Shown here piece after piece: positions 43,805 to 53,121 of a DNA stretch of 64,000 nt. The notes below the pieces were generated by a model that was not told where the DNA came from, made no database searches, and saw only the letters and a list, made by a program, of their open reading frames with translations. How positions within the stretch are numbered: the stretch's first letter is position 1; each line of letters opens with the position of its first letter. The position numbers and the translations under genes are program-made. The stretch comes from Actinokineospora globicatena (GTDB taxonomy: Bacteria; Actinomycetota; Actinomycetes; Mycobacteriales; Pseudonocardiaceae): the NCBI RefSeq assembly GCF_024171945.1, contig NZ_JAMTCR010000003.1:796211-860210 (forward strand). The letters are read 5' to 3'.

Positions 43805-44075
43805 GCCCGCTCCTCTCGGTTAGCGCCAACTCCCCCAGCTTGACCCGGTCCCTTGGAGCCCTCTTGGACCCCTGCTGGACCGGCCCCTCTCGACCCGAGC
43901 ATCCACGCCGAACCGGCTTCCATGTCGTCCTGGCGCTTTTGTCTTGTTCTTGTTTTGTGGCTCTGACCTCGTGAGCAAGAGCTAGTAAATATCTCGATAG
44001 TACATAATGGATACCGAGACCGAGACTGTAAACCCGGGTTGGACCGGGGGCGATCGACCTTCGGACAGGCGGAAA
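43805..44075 (-). promoter_or_regulatory. Promoter region upstream of pqqA with an AT-rich island
   Basis: About 270 bp without a gene lie upstream of pqqA. They include an AT-rich island at 43985-44015 with ATCTCGATAGTACATAATG (43992-44010), similar to a site at 25058-25076. On the opposite side it ends at the terminator hairpin of the surface-protein gene. This is the probable control region of the PQQ operon. Confidence 0.45.
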
Positions 44076-44117
44076 CGCTGTGGCCCGCGGGGGTGGAGAT
44101 CCCCGCGGGCCACAGCG
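44076..44117. terminator. Strong hairpin terminator after the DUF11 surface protein gene
   Basis: A nearly perfect inverted repeat of 17 nt per arm (left arm CGCTGTGGCCCGCGGGG, right arm CCCCGCGGGCCACAGCG) lies beyond the stop at 44157 on the minus strand. It also protects the pqq promoter from read-through. Confidence 0.8.
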
Positions 44118-44156
44118 TCACCACATCCGGCGTGGCCGGACGCGTGCTTTCTGCGG

Positions 44157-47100
44157 TTATGCCTTCTTGCGCCTGTCCCTGCTGCTGAACAGGACCAGCA
44201 CGCCCGCCGCGAGGAACACCAGGGACCACCCGAACAGGGCGATGGTCGCGGTGGTGCCGGTGGCGGCGAGACCACCCTGGGCAGCGGGTTCGGCTTCCTC
44301 GGCGTCGCCGCCACCCGGGATGGAGTCGTCCACGGGGACGTCGACCGCCGAGGGCTGGGAGGTCACCGTGTCGCCGCCGCCGGTGTCACCGGAGGAGGTG
44401 GCGACGTTGTGGACGGTGCCCGCGGCGATGTCGGCCGCGGTGACCACGTAGCCCAGCTTGGCGCAGGTGACCGACTCGCCCGGGTCGAGCGTGGTGTCCG
44501 GGCAGACGACGCCGGTGATCTTCGGGTCGTCGACCCGGATGTTCGCCAGCGCCACGTCACCGGTGTTGGTGACCAGGAAGGTGTAGTCGATCAGCTCGCC
44601 CTCGTCGGCGAGGTCGTCGCCGTCGGTGTCGCGCAGCGCGGCCGACTTGACCAGGGTGATCGCCGGGGCGTCCGCGGCCTCGTTCGGGTCCTCACCGGAG
44701 ACGATCTCGGTGGTGGGCACGTCCTCGGTGTCGGGCGGCGTCACGTACGGCGGGTCGGTGCCCGGCGGCTGGCCGGACGCGGTCGCCTCGTTGTGCACGA
44801 CCCCGATCGCGACGTCGGCCTCGGTGACCTCGTAGGGCTCCGAGGAGCACGTCGTGGTCTCCCCCGGCTGCAGGGTCGTCACCGGGCAGGTGACCACACC
44901 GGCCTTCGGGTCGTCGACCTTGATGTCGGTCATCGGCACGTTGCCGATGTTGACCAGCACGAAGGTGTAGACGATGGTCTCACCGACGCTGGCGAAGCCG
45001 TCCTCGTCCACGTCGTCGAGGGTGGCGATCTTGTCCAGGGTCAGACCCGGGTACGCGATCGGGACCTCGGCGATGGCGGGCGGGGTCTGCACCTCGGGGC
45101 CGACCGGCGGGGTGCCGTAGCCGACCGCGACGTTGCGCACGATCCCGGCGGCGATGTCGTCACCGGTGACCAGGTACGGCGCCGCGGTGCAGGTGGTGCT
45201 GGCGCCGGGGGCCAGGATCGCCACCGGGCAGGTCACCACCCCGGCCTTGGGGTCGTCCACCCGCAACTGGCTCAGCGTCAGGTTGCCGGTGTTGGTGAGC
45301 ACGAACGAGTACAGGATGATCTCGCCCTTGTCGGCGAGGTCGTTCTCGTTGGTGTCGACCAGGTCCGCCCGCTTGGTCAGGGTCAACCCGGGGTTCGGGC
45401 CCGCGGTGGGCGTGGTGGTCGAGTCGGGCGGTGAGACGACCTGTGTCTGCACGGCGTCACCGAGGTCGGCGACGGCGATGGCGGTGTTGGTGACCTCACC
45501 GAGCAGGATGTCGCTCTCGGTGACCTGGTGCGGCGCGGTGGCCACGCAGGTGGTGACGGCGAGGACCGCCAGGTCGGTGCTCGGGCAGGTGACCACCCCG
45601 GCCACCGGGTCCACGATGTGCAGCCGGAACAGCGGCGTGGTGCCGTTGTTGACCACCAGGAACGACCACTGGATGTTCTCGCCCAGGTCGGCGAGGCCGT
45701 TGCCGTTGGTGTCGCCGAGCACCGCGATCTTGTCGAGCGCGAGGCCCGGGACCGCGACGAAGGTCGGCGTGTTGGTCCGCGACTCCAACGAGATGACGGT
45801 GGAGCTGTCCGGCGCGGTGCCCCGGGCCGTCGCGACGTTGACGACCTCGGCTGCGGCCACGTCGGCGGCGGTCGTGATGTGCGGGGCGTTGGACGTGCAG
45901 GTGGTGCTCTCCTGCGGGATCAGCGTCGTCTTCGGGCAGGTCGTGCCGGTGAGCAGCGGGTCGACGATGTTCAGGCCCGTGACCGTCACGTTGCCGACGT
46001 TGGTCACCGCGAAGGTGTAGTTGATGGCCTCGCCCGCGTCGGCGAGCCCGTTGGCGTTGGCGTCGACGAGGATGTCGTCCTTGACCAGGCCCAGCACCGG
46101 CGCCGGGTCGAACACCGGGATGTTGACGGTGATCGGGACCGAGCGGACCCGGGTGCCGTTGGGGGCCGTGCCGACCGCGGTGCCGATGCCCAGCACCGCG
46201 CCGACGTCGACGTCGTGCTGGTTGATCGTGTAGAGCCCGCGCGGGCAGGAGGCACTGGCCTCCGGGAGCATGGCCGCCTGCGGGCACAGCGTCTCCGCGT
46301 TGCCGCTGAGCACGCCCTCGACGATGACGTCGGTCAGCACCACGTTGCCGGTGTTGTTGATGGTGACGCTGAACTGGATCTGCTCACCGAGGTCGCCGAG
46401 GCCGTTGCCGTTGGCGTCGATGAGGGTCGCGGTGTGCGTGAGGCCGATCGACGGGCTCGGCACGAACACCGGGATGCTGGAGGTGACCGGCTCGGACAGC
46501 GCCACGACGCCGCCCGCCGAGGTGCCCCTGGCCCGGACCGTGCGGGTGACCACACCGGCCGCGGCGTCCTGGGGTGTCACGACGTACGGGATGGACTGGG
46601 TGCAGACCACGGTGGCACCGGCCTGGACCGTGAGGCCCGGCGCGCAGCCGGACGGGGACTGCGACCCGGTGACGATGACGACGTCGACGTTGCTGAGCGC
46701 CACGTTGCCGTTGTTGGTGATGGTCGACTGGAACCGGACGGTCTCACCGGCCTCGATGTGGCCGTCGCTGTTCTCGTCGCCGGGGGTGTAGGTCTGCGAG
46801 ATGGTGAGCGCCGGGGCGGGCACGAAGGTCGGTGTGCTCGAGGTCGACGGCGCGGAGGTGACGGTGGTACCGCTCGGCGCGACGCCGCTGGCCGTCGCGG
46901 TGTGGGCGACCGAGCCGTTCACCGCGTCCTGCGCGGTGATGACGTAGCGGGTCGGGCGGACGCACTCGACGGTCTGGTTGGGCTGCAGCGTGGTGATGAC
47001 ACCCGCGCAGGGGTTGGCCACCAGGTCGTCGCCGGTGACGACGACGCCGGTGAGCGGCACGTTGCCCGAGTTCGACACCAAGAACCGGTAGTCGATCTCC

Positions 47101-48299
47101 TCGCCGACCTCGCCCACGGTGTCGCCGTTGGTGTCGATCAGGTTCGCGGTGCGGACCAGCTCGATCGCGGGGGCGGCGGCGAAGGTCGGGATGTTGGTGA
47201 CGGTGGGCGCGGAGGCGACCAGTTCACCGTCGGGGGCGGTCGCGCTCGCGGTGCTGGTCGTGACGACCTGACCCGCGGTGACGTCGGCGGCGTTGACCAC
47301 GTGCGCGGGCGCGGAGCAGGTAGTGCTCTGCCCCAGCGACAGCGTGGTGGACGCGCAGGTGACGGTACCGGCGCCGTTGTGCTGCACGGAGAGGTTGAAC
47401 AGGGTCACGTTGCCCTGGTTGTGCGCCTCTAGCGCGTAGGTGATGTTCTCGCCGACGTCGCCGACACCGTTGCCGTTGGTGTCGTTGAGGCTGGCGGAGG
47501 CCAGCAGCGCCACGGAGGGCGCGGGGGCGGCGGTAGTGGTGACGGTCGTGGCCACGTTGTTGCCGGTGTTGGCATCGCTGTCGGTCGGGCCTGTCGCCAC
47601 GGAGGCGCTATTCACCAGGGGGAAGGTGAACGGCGTCGGGGTGTTCGCGTTGATTCGGAACGTCGCGGAGGAACCCGCCGCGAGTGCGCCGCCACCGCAA
47701 GAGACAACATTGCCTGAAACCGCGCAGCCCGCGGTAGGGCTAGAGACGCCGGTAACCGAATCGGGCACGGTGTCAGTAACAGTGAAAGACGATGCAGAAC
47801 CGGGACCGTTATTTCGAACGGTGAGGGTCCAGGAGATCGGGGCACCCGCGTTAGCGGCCTCGGGGGCGTAAACGCTCAAAGCGAGGTCGACGGTCGCGCG
47901 GGGATCAGCCTCTTGGCCGCTGGGCGCGTCCTCCACGATCGGTGCTTCCTCGATCGTGGGTTCCTCCTGCGGCTCACCCGAGGGCGCCTCGTCGACCGGG
48001 GCGGTCTCGCTCGGGGATTGCTCCGCGGGAGGGGTTTGCGCCGGGGGGTCCACTGGGGACTCCTCGGTCGCGGGGGTGGGGGACGCGGGATCGGAGACCT
48101 CGGTCGCGGTGGCCGCCTCGCCCGCGACCTCCACTTGGGCCGGGTCGACCGGGTCCGGGTCGGCGAGCACGGGACCACCCGTGGACACCAGGGTCGCCAG
48201 CACCAGCAGCACGACCGCGACTTTCGCGCCCGATCTGCGGGTCAATGGGGGTAGGAAAGACCTGCCCCCCGCTTCTGGGGACGACTTGCGTTTGAGCAT
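44157..48299 (-). CDS. Sortase-anchored surface protein with nine DUF11/DUF7507-type repeats
   Basis: The 1380-residue protein has a long basic signal peptide (hydrophobic AKVAVVLLVLATLVSTG at about 27-43), a Glu/Pro/Thr-rich linker (about 45-140), a DUF11 module (VDLALSVYAPEAANAGAPISWTL), then nine tandem modules of about 115 residues. Each opens with a Ca-loop-like stretch such as DTNGNGVGDVGENITY, then NxGNVxLxxxxV and a conserved Cys pair. The C-terminus is GGLAATGTTATIALF, a hydrophobic helix and RDRRKKA. LAATG fits the class E sortase motif LAxTG of actinomycetes, so it is probably covalently attached to the cell wall. The ATG at 48299 is favoured by GGTGAGG upstream. Confidence 0.9.
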   Translation of the reverse strand: MLKRKSSPEAGGRSFLPPLTRRSGAKVAVVLLVLATLVSTGGPVLADPDPVDPAQVEVAGEAATATEVSDPASPTPATEESPVDPPAQTPPAEQSPSETAPVDEAPSGEPQEEPTIEEAPIVEDAPSGQEADPRATVDLALSVYAPEAANAGAPISWTLTVRNNGPGSASSFTVTDTVPDSVTGVSSPTAGCAVSGNVVSCGGGALAAGSSATFRINANTPTPFTFPLVNSASVATGPTDSDANTGNNVATTVTTTAAPAPSVALLASASLNDTNGNGVGDVGENITYALEAHNQGNVTLFNLSVQHNGAGTVTCASTTLSLGQSTTCSAPAHVVNAADVTAGQVVTTSTASATAPDGELVASAPTVTNIPTFAAAPAIELVRTANLIDTNGDTVGEVGEEIDYRFLVSNSGNVPLTGVVVTGDDLVANPCAGVITTLQPNQTVECVRPTRYVITAQDAVNGSVAHTATASGVAPSGTTVTSAPSTSSTPTFVPAPALTISQTYTPGDENSDGHIEAGETVRFQSTITNNGNVALSNVDVVIVTGSQSPSGCAPGLTVQAGATVVCTQSIPYVVTPQDAAAGVVTRTVRARGTSAGGVVALSEPVTSSIPVFVPSPSIGLTHTATLIDANGNGLGDLGEQIQFSVTINNTGNVVLTDVIVEGVLSGNAETLCPQAAMLPEASASCPRGLYTINQHDVDVGAVLGIGTAVGTAPNGTRVRSVPITVNIPVFDPAPVLGLVKDDILVDANANGLADAGEAINYTFAVTNVGNVTVTGLNIVDPLLTGTTCPKTTLIPQESTTCTSNAPHITTAADVAAAEVVNVATARGTAPDSSTVISLESRTNTPTFVAVPGLALDKIAVLGDTNGNGLADLGENIQWSFLVVNNGTTPLFRLHIVDPVAGVVTCPSTDLAVLAVTTCVATAPHQVTESDILLGEVTNTAIAVADLGDAVQTQVVSPPDSTTTPTAGPNPGLTLTKRADLVDTNENDLADKGEIILYSFVLTNTGNLTLSQLRVDDPKAGVVTCPVAILAPGASTTCTAAPYLVTGDDIAAGIVRNVAVGYGTPPVGPEVQTPPAIAEVPIAYPGLTLDKIATLDDVDEDGFASVGETIVYTFVLVNIGNVPMTDIKVDDPKAGVVTCPVTTLQPGETTTCSSEPYEVTEADVAIGVVHNEATASGQPPGTDPPYVTPPDTEDVPTTEIVSGEDPNEAADAPAITLVKSAALRDTDGDDLADEGELIDYTFLVTNTGDVALANIRVDDPKITGVVCPDTTLDPGESVTCAKLGYVVTAADIAAGTVHNVATSSGDTGGGDTVTSQPSAVDVPVDDSIPGGGDAEEAEPAAQGGLAATGTTATIALFGWSLVFLAAGVLVLFSSRDRRKKA

Positions 48300-48579
48300 C
48301 CCGCACCTCACCACATGGTCGGACCAACCAGGAAGTTCCCTGGGTGGATTCAAAGACTAGGGCCGGTGGGGCGGCGAACAACGCGGGTGACCACTGTCCA
48401 CCCGGAAGAGTGGCCAGTAGTGATGAGAGTGCGGCTACTTGTCACCGATCTATTCTAAATTCGGCCGGGCGAGCTAACCCGATTTCCCGTCCTTGCACCG
48501 GATCGAGCGAGATCGCCACTGTAACGCTTCCATGATCAGCGCGATTGGATCACTCGTCCCGCTCGGGCGGGGACCCGTG

Positions 48580-48990
48580 CTACCGGCCGGTATCGGTCGG
48601 CGGGACCGCGAAGTAGGCGGTCAGCGTGCCCTGCTCGTCGTCGACGTCGAGGTCGACCCGCTCGGCGATCCTGGCGATGGCCCGCAGCCTGCGCTCGCCG
48701 GGCTGGTCGCCGTGCTGGGCGCGCGCGGTCCAGGTGAAGTGGTCGACGGCGGTGAGCACGACGACCTCGCGGTCCCAGAGCAGGCTGACGGTGGTGTCGC
48801 GGCCCTCCCTCGGCTGGTCGATGGCGTCGCTGAGCGCCTCGTGGGCGGCCAGCACGACGTCCTGGCGCACCGGGGTGGGCACGCGCAGGCCGTCGAGCCA
48901 GCCCCAGACGCGGCGGCGCAGCGGCGCCAGGTGTTCGGCCCGCGCGGGCACGGTCGTGCTGAACACGGCCAAGTCCTGGTGGGTCGTCAT
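48580..48990 (-). CDS. Anti-sigma-factor-type ATPase (RsbW/HATPase_c_2 family)
   Basis: The 136-residue protein has the GHKL ATPase N box VVLAAHEALSDAIDQP and a short acidic motif VVLTAVDHFTW where a typical DxGxG would be. These small actinobacterial proteins bind sigma factors or anti-sigma antagonists. The G1 box is not the canonical DNGxG, so kinase activity is uncertain. ATG 48990 was chosen over a longer start because the domain begins there. There is no sigma gene nearby. Confidence 0.72.
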   Translation of the reverse strand: MTTHQDLAVFSTTVPARAEHLAPLRRRVWGWLDGLRVPTPVRQDVVLAAHEALSDAIDQPREGRDTTVSLLWDREVVVLTAVDHFTWTARAQHGDQPGERRLRAIARIAERVDLDVDDEQGTLTAYFAVPPTDTGR

Positions 48991-49122
48991 GCCAGAGGAC
49001 TGCCCACCGTCGCCCTGCGCCACACCCGATGGTTCAACCAATCACATCGGGGCTGCACTGATCGGGTGAGTGGACAGGGCGCGCTGTCACCGCGTGAGCG
49101 GGCGAGACGGTGTACGCACGCT

Positions 49123-50157
49123 CTAGTCGCAGACGACCGTGGGTTCTCCTACCTGGGCTGGGACGTTGACGGCGTTCCACGCGGCCTTCACTGCGTTGTA
49201 GTCAGTGCAGTTGCCTGGAGTAAGAAGCTGCGCGGCCTTAAGCGTCGCGATGCGGTACTTCTGGTAGGTCATGCCGGACACCTTGAACTGCATCGCGGTG
49301 TAGAGGATCCGGATAGCCCTATCGACGCCGATGCCGGTGACAGTCGTACCCTCGCAGGTGGGGCTTGGCGGGAGGCCGTTGGTAGGGCGGGATCCTGCCG
49401 CTAGAAGCGCGAACCAGTGGTTGCCGACGCCCGCTGCGGAGTACACCTCGGCGGTGGGGACGGCGCTGGTGTAGCAGTTGATACCACCGGTGGCGGCTGG
49501 GTTCGACATGTCGCGCGGGGTGCTCGGTCGTTCGCCGACCAAGAGGTCTGGCACGTCCCCAGCTGTTTGACCGGCGAACCACTCGTTGGCCGTGCCGAAC
49601 GCGTCCGCGATGAACTCGCCGGTGCCGTTGCGCGACAGGCCGCCCGGAGTGGTCTGGTCGATCAACCGGCCGTACTCACGGCCGATGAGGTCCAGCGAGC
49701 CGACCCACTGGCCCGCGGAGTTGCGGCCGACCGAGATCCGCCCGGCGACAACACCCAGTCCCAGGCGCGAATCCCCCACGCGGAGGCCGAAGCCGGGGCG
49801 GCCGTTGCCCTCGGCGCCGTTGCGGCCCAACCAGCGCACGGTCATCCGCTGGAAGTTCTGCGCCGCGTAGTAGGCGTCGACGCACCCGGTCTCGCGGTCA
49901 GTCGGGTCGCCGTTGCCCCAGACGTCGTCCGGACCGCTGAAGACCACGCCGGTGACGGCGTCCACGCAGTCCAAGCCGATCCACCGCGGGTCGCGCATCA
50001 CGTAGGTGGAGCCGGACAACGTCGTCACCACCGGCACCGGGTTCTGGTTCCACGCGCCGGTCCCCGTGCCCGAGGGTTGCGCTGCTGACGGTGTGGCCGC
50101 GAGCAGGCTCACCACTGCACCAATGACCAGTCCACGCGTGTGGATTGTCCGTTTCCC
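49123..50157 (-). CDS. Secreted M4 peptidase-like protein lacking the zinc-binding His residues
   Basis: The 344-residue protein has a signal peptide (about 1-27) and the fold pattern of thermolysin-type peptidases: LDLIGREYGRLIDQTTPGG (residues 157-175), GEFIADAFGTANEWF (181-195), and GIGVDRAIRILYTAMQFKVSGMTYQKYRIATLKAAQLL at the end. Where active enzymes have HExxH, this protein has REYGR (161-165). Both zinc histidines are Arg while the Glu remains, and the third ligand Glu (182) is kept. It should be catalytically inactive, a secreted pseudo-peptidase. Start GTG 50157 follows GGGGGACATC. It is divergent from the LPMO gene. Confidence 0.85.
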   Translation of the reverse strand, partial: GKRTIHTRGLVIGAVVSLLAATPSAAQPSGTGTGAWNQNPVPVVTTLSGSTYVMRDPRWIGLDCVDAVTGVVFSGPDDVWGNGDPTDRETGCVDAYYAAQNFQRMTVRWLGRNGAEGNGRPGFGLRVGDSRLGLGVVAGRISVGRNSAGQWVGSLDLIGREYGRLIDQTTPGGLSRNGTGEFIADAFGTANEWFAGQTAGDVPDLLVGERPSTPRDMSNPAATGGINCYTSAVPTAEVYSAAGVGNHWFALLAAGSRPTNGLPPSPTCEGTTVTGIGVDRAIRILYTAMQFKVSGMTYQKYRIATLKAAQLLTPGNCTDYNAVKAAWNAVNVPAQVGEPTVVCD

Positions 50158-50352
50158 CACGATGTCCCCCAGGTTCGCCGCCTCGGCTCCAGGGTCGACC
50201 GGAATGGCTTGCGGCACAAGAGATCCCGGCCATGAACAGATAACCACCCGGAACGCTCACGCGGGTTGGCGAATTCCCAACAGTGGACTCGAGGTGGGTC
50301 GGCGGGTCATGATGGTCTAGACCTTTGTTCCCTGCCGCAGAGGAGACCACCG

Positions 50353-50994
50353 ATGGGGATCCGTCGCGCCGCCACCGCCGTGGTGGCCATGACCGGGGCG
50401 CTGCTCGCCTCGACCGTGCTCGTCGCCGCGCCAGCCATGGCCCACGGGTCGATGGGCAACCCGGTCAGCCGCATCTACCAGTGCTTCACCGAGGGACCGG
50501 AGAACCCGAGGTCGGCCGCGTGCAAGGCGGCCGTGCAGGTCGGCCAGAGCTGGCCGATCTACGACTGGGACGAGGTGAACCAGCCCAACGCCAACGGCAA
50601 CAGCCGCCAGATCATCCCCGACGGCAAGCTCTGCAGCGCGGGCCGCGACAAGTACAAGGGCCTGGACCTCCCCCGCGCCGACTGGCCCGCCACCACCCTC
50701 CCCACGGGCGCGTACACGTTCACCTACAAGGCCACGGCGCCGCACCCGGGCACCTTCGAGCTCTACGTCACCAAGCAGGGCTACGACCCCACCAAGCCCC
50801 TCAAGTGGTCCGACCTCGAGGCCACCCCGTTCTACAAGCAACTCAACCCCCCGCGCGCCAGCGGCTCCTACCAGCTCAAGGCCACCATCCCGTCCGGCCG
50901 CACCGGCCGCCACCTCATCTTCTCCATCTGGCAACGCCACAAGCCCGACAGCGGCGAAGCCTTCTACAGCTGCTCCGACGTCCTCTTCAACTAA
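50353..50994 (+). CDS. Lytic polysaccharide monooxygenase (AA10 family)
   Basis: The 213-residue protein has a signal peptide of 30 residues ending APAMA, so the mature protein begins with His31, the copper-binding N-terminal His of the histidine brace. The second His is His131 in TAPHPGTFELYVT, and the axial Phe is in EAFYSCSDVLFN at the end. Four Cys (44, 57, 94 and one near the C-terminus) suit two disulfides. It oxidatively cleaves chitin or cellulose. It has no carbohydrate-binding domain. The start follows AGAGGAGACC at good spacing. Confidence 0.95.
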   Translation: MGIRRAATAVVAMTGALLASTVLVAAPAMAHGSMGNPVSRIYQCFTEGPENPRSAACKAAVQVGQSWPIYDWDEVNQPNANGNSRQIIPDGKLCSAGRDKYKGLDLPRADWPATTLPTGAYTFTYKATAPHPGTFELYVTKQGYDPTKPLKWSDLEATPFYKQLNPPRASGSYQLKATIPSGRTGRHLIFSIWQRHKPDSGEAFYSCSDVLFN

Positions 50995-51004
50995 CCCACC
51001 CAGG

Positions 51005-51029
51005 CCGCGGGACACCGTCCCACCCGCGG
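51005..51029. terminator. Bidirectional hairpin
   Basis: The inverted repeat CCGCGGG / CCCGCGG, with an inner GGGAC/GTCCC pairing, lies between the LPMO stop and the convergent Imm1-like stop. Confidence 0.55.
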
Positions 51030-51034
51030 TCAGG

Positions 51035-51460
51035 TCAGTCGAATATCGAGATCCCGCCGCGCCACTCGATGCCGGCGGGTCGGTCGCCCGTGGTGATGAA
51101 CTCCATGATGGCGGCGTATACCGCGTCGATGGGTACTCCTGTGTGCGGTCGGACCGCGTAGGGGTGAAGACCCGCGGCCGCATAGTCGGTCCAGTCCGGA
51201 TTAGCGCCGGACGCAGGTACCCACACGTCCTGACCCTGCCGCCATTCCAGGACGCCGACAGAGTTGTTCACACCCGCGGTCAAGATGGGCTGCTCGTCAT
51301 TGGGCGAGCTCTGCCGGGTCCGCGTGAACTCCCACAGCCACGGCACGTCAACCCCCGCGGAGTTCAGCGCACACACCTCGGCCACGACGTCCACACCGGC
51401 GGGAATCTCGTCGATCGCGATCGCGCCGCGGTGGGTGATCGGTTCATCGGGCTTGGTCAC
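51035..51460 (-). CDS. Imm1-family immunity protein-like, orphan
   Basis: The 141-residue protein carries the Imm1 pattern: ILTAGVNNSVGVLEWRQGQDVW in the middle and a closing VYAAIMEFITTGDRPAGIEWRG segment, typical of Imm1 proteins that protect actinomycetes from secreted polymorphic toxins. GTG 51460 is chosen because GGAGAGG precedes it. No toxin gene is next to it within the visible window. It may be a lone immunity gene against neighbours' toxins. Confidence 0.7.
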   Translation of the reverse strand: MTKPDEPITHRGAIAIDEIPAGVDVVAEVCALNSAGVDVPWLWEFTRTRQSSPNDEQPILTAGVNNSVGVLEWRQGQDVWVPASGANPDWTDYAAAGLHPYAVRPHTGVPIDAVYAAIMEFITTGDRPAGIEWRGGISIFD

Positions 51461-51636
51461 CTCGTCGCCTCTCCGTGGTAGGTCCGCTTGAAGGGGGGCC
51501 CGCGGGCGTCGGTCCCCAGGACCGTGAGCTCGCCCGCGAATCGTTTCGAAGTCTCCATCTCCGGCGGCGACATCTAACACAAGGCGCTGATGTAAGCATC
51601 TGGCGCGCCTCTCCCACGTGCGGAACCATCAGGCTC

Positions 51637-52551
51637 GTGCGGTGGTTGACCGAGTGCTCAGTGGACACAGTGCGGGACGCGCTGCGGGTTGTCGCGCCCG
51701 GGTTGGCTGAGCTCCCGATCACGCTGCCCGATCTGGTGGGGCGGGACGAGCCGCTGTGGATGGCGTCGAGTGCTGCTGTGGGCGAGGAGTTCGTGGCGAA
51801 GGTGGCGTGGTCGGCTCCGGCGGCGCGGCGATTGGCTCATGAGATCGGTGTGTTGACGGCGTTGTCGGTGCCGTTCATGCCCGAGGTCGTCGCGAGTAGC
51901 ACCGAGCCGGTGTTGCTGGTCACCAGGCGGATGCCGGGAAAGTCGCTGTTCGCTGTGGTGGACTCCATCGACCGTGATCACGCCGGCAGGCAGCTGGCGC
52001 AGTTCCTGGTGGCACTGCACGACCCGAGTACGCGCGCGGCCGTCGAGCGAGCACTCGGCCCGCTACCCGCCCCACGAGCGGAGGCCTCGACCGACGAGAT
52101 CCGTGCCCGTCTCGGCCGATGGGTCCGCCCCGACCAACACGCCGCCGTCACCACCTGGTGTGCCTGGGCCGACGAGGTTCTGGCCGAACCGCGCCCATCC
52201 GTACTGGTGCACGGCGACCTCCACGGCGACAACCAGGTCTGGAACGGCGACCGACTGTCCCTCGTGGTCGACTTCGAAACCACGTCCGCCGCCGAACCGG
52301 AATACGACCTGCGCGCCTTCCCCAGCACCGGCCCCGACTGCGAGCTGCTGACCGCCACAACCCAGCACTACGAACACCTCAGCGGCCGGTCCCTCTCCCT
52401 CGACCGCATCATGGCCTGGCACCTCCGCACCACCCTGGACGACCTCCTTTGGCGCAGCGAAGCCAGAGTTCCCCTCCCCGGCCACCACTCCCCCACCACC
52501 TGGATCAACGACCTCACCACCCGGTTCGCCAAGCTCCAGATCGGCCCTTGA
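51637..52551 (+). CDS. Aminoglycoside phosphotransferase-fold kinase (APH family)
   Basis: The 304-residue protein has the APH/choline-kinase fold: EEFVAKVAW (ATP-binding Lys), VHGDLHGDNQVW with the catalytic Asp (Brenner motif), and LVVDFETTSAAEPEYDL with the metal Asp. It may phosphorylate a small molecule such as an antibiotic or sugar. The GTG at 51637 was chosen; upstream starts add GC-rich residues without domain sense. Confidence 0.82.
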   Translation: MRWLTECSVDTVRDALRVVAPGLAELPITLPDLVGRDEPLWMASSAAVGEEFVAKVAWSAPAARRLAHEIGVLTALSVPFMPEVVASSTEPVLLVTRRMPGKSLFAVVDSIDRDHAGRQLAQFLVALHDPSTRAAVERALGPLPAPRAEASTDEIRARLGRWVRPDQHAAVTTWCAWADEVLAEPRPSVLVHGDLHGDNQVWNGDRLSLVVDFETTSAAEPEYDLRAFPSTGPDCELLTATTQHYEHLSGRSLSLDRIMAWHLRTTLDDLLWRSEARVPLPGHHSPTTWINDLTTRFAKLQIGP

Positions 52552-52581
52552 GCAAGCGACGAGTAGGTGCAGGTCCGCGCG

Positions 52582-53010
52582 TTACTCGACGTTGGCGATC
52601 ACCCGGGTCGCGTACAGGTCGATCGACATCATCGTCGTGTCGACCGTGCAGCCGCGTCTCCCACCCGGAGCGGTCCAAGCCCAGAGGCCGATCAGGAGCG
52701 CGTGTCCGTAGGTCGGGTCGACGATGATCGGCAGGTCTGGTTCGACCTGGATCACCTCGGCCTCGACGAACTCCAGCGACACGGCCCGACCCTCGATGGA
52801 GAAGTCGACCACCACCGACAGCGCTTTGGCACCGGCGACGAACCGGATACCGACCACCGCGCCATCGTTGCGGAGGTCGATCTCCCCCAGTTCGTCGAGC
52901 ACGACGTCGATCTGGCTCGTCTCGCCGAAGGGCTGGATACCGATGAAGTCCACGTGGACAGTCTCTAGTTCCTCAGGTGCCGCCGATAGCCGCAGTGCGG
53001 ATCGCGCCAC
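52582..53010 (-). CDS. Protein of unknown function
   Basis: The 142-residue frame (start uncertain; a shorter start near VDFIGIQPFG is possible) has strand-like blocks VVGIRFVAGAKALSVVVDF and EAEVIQVEPDLPIIVDP. I do not recognise it. It has no signal or membrane helix. It is convergent with the APH-type kinase gene. Confidence 0.55.
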   Translation of the reverse strand: MARSALRLSAAPEELETVHVDFIGIQPFGETSQIDVVLDELGEIDLRNDGAVVGIRFVAGAKALSVVVDFSIEGRAVSLEFVEAEVIQVEPDLPIIVDPTYGHALLIGLWAWTAPGGRRGCTVDTTMMSIDLYATRVIANVE

Positions 53011-53121
53011 CCAACCATTGGCACCGCGACCGGGGGATCGCGCAGGTTCTTCCCCTCGGTGAACTTGTGCGCGATCTCTATTGGGGGCGGTGGCTACCTG
53101 GTGTTTGAAGCGCAGGGCACC

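Noticed and set aside
44157..48299. DNA-level tandem repeat or CRISPR array
   Set aside because: The repetition is at the protein level (about 115-residue modules) with diverged DNA; there are no short identical repeats with spacers.
48580..48990. Two-component histidine kinase
   Set aside because: Only a short GHKL ATPase domain is present, without dimerisation or sensor parts; better fits an anti-sigma-type protein.
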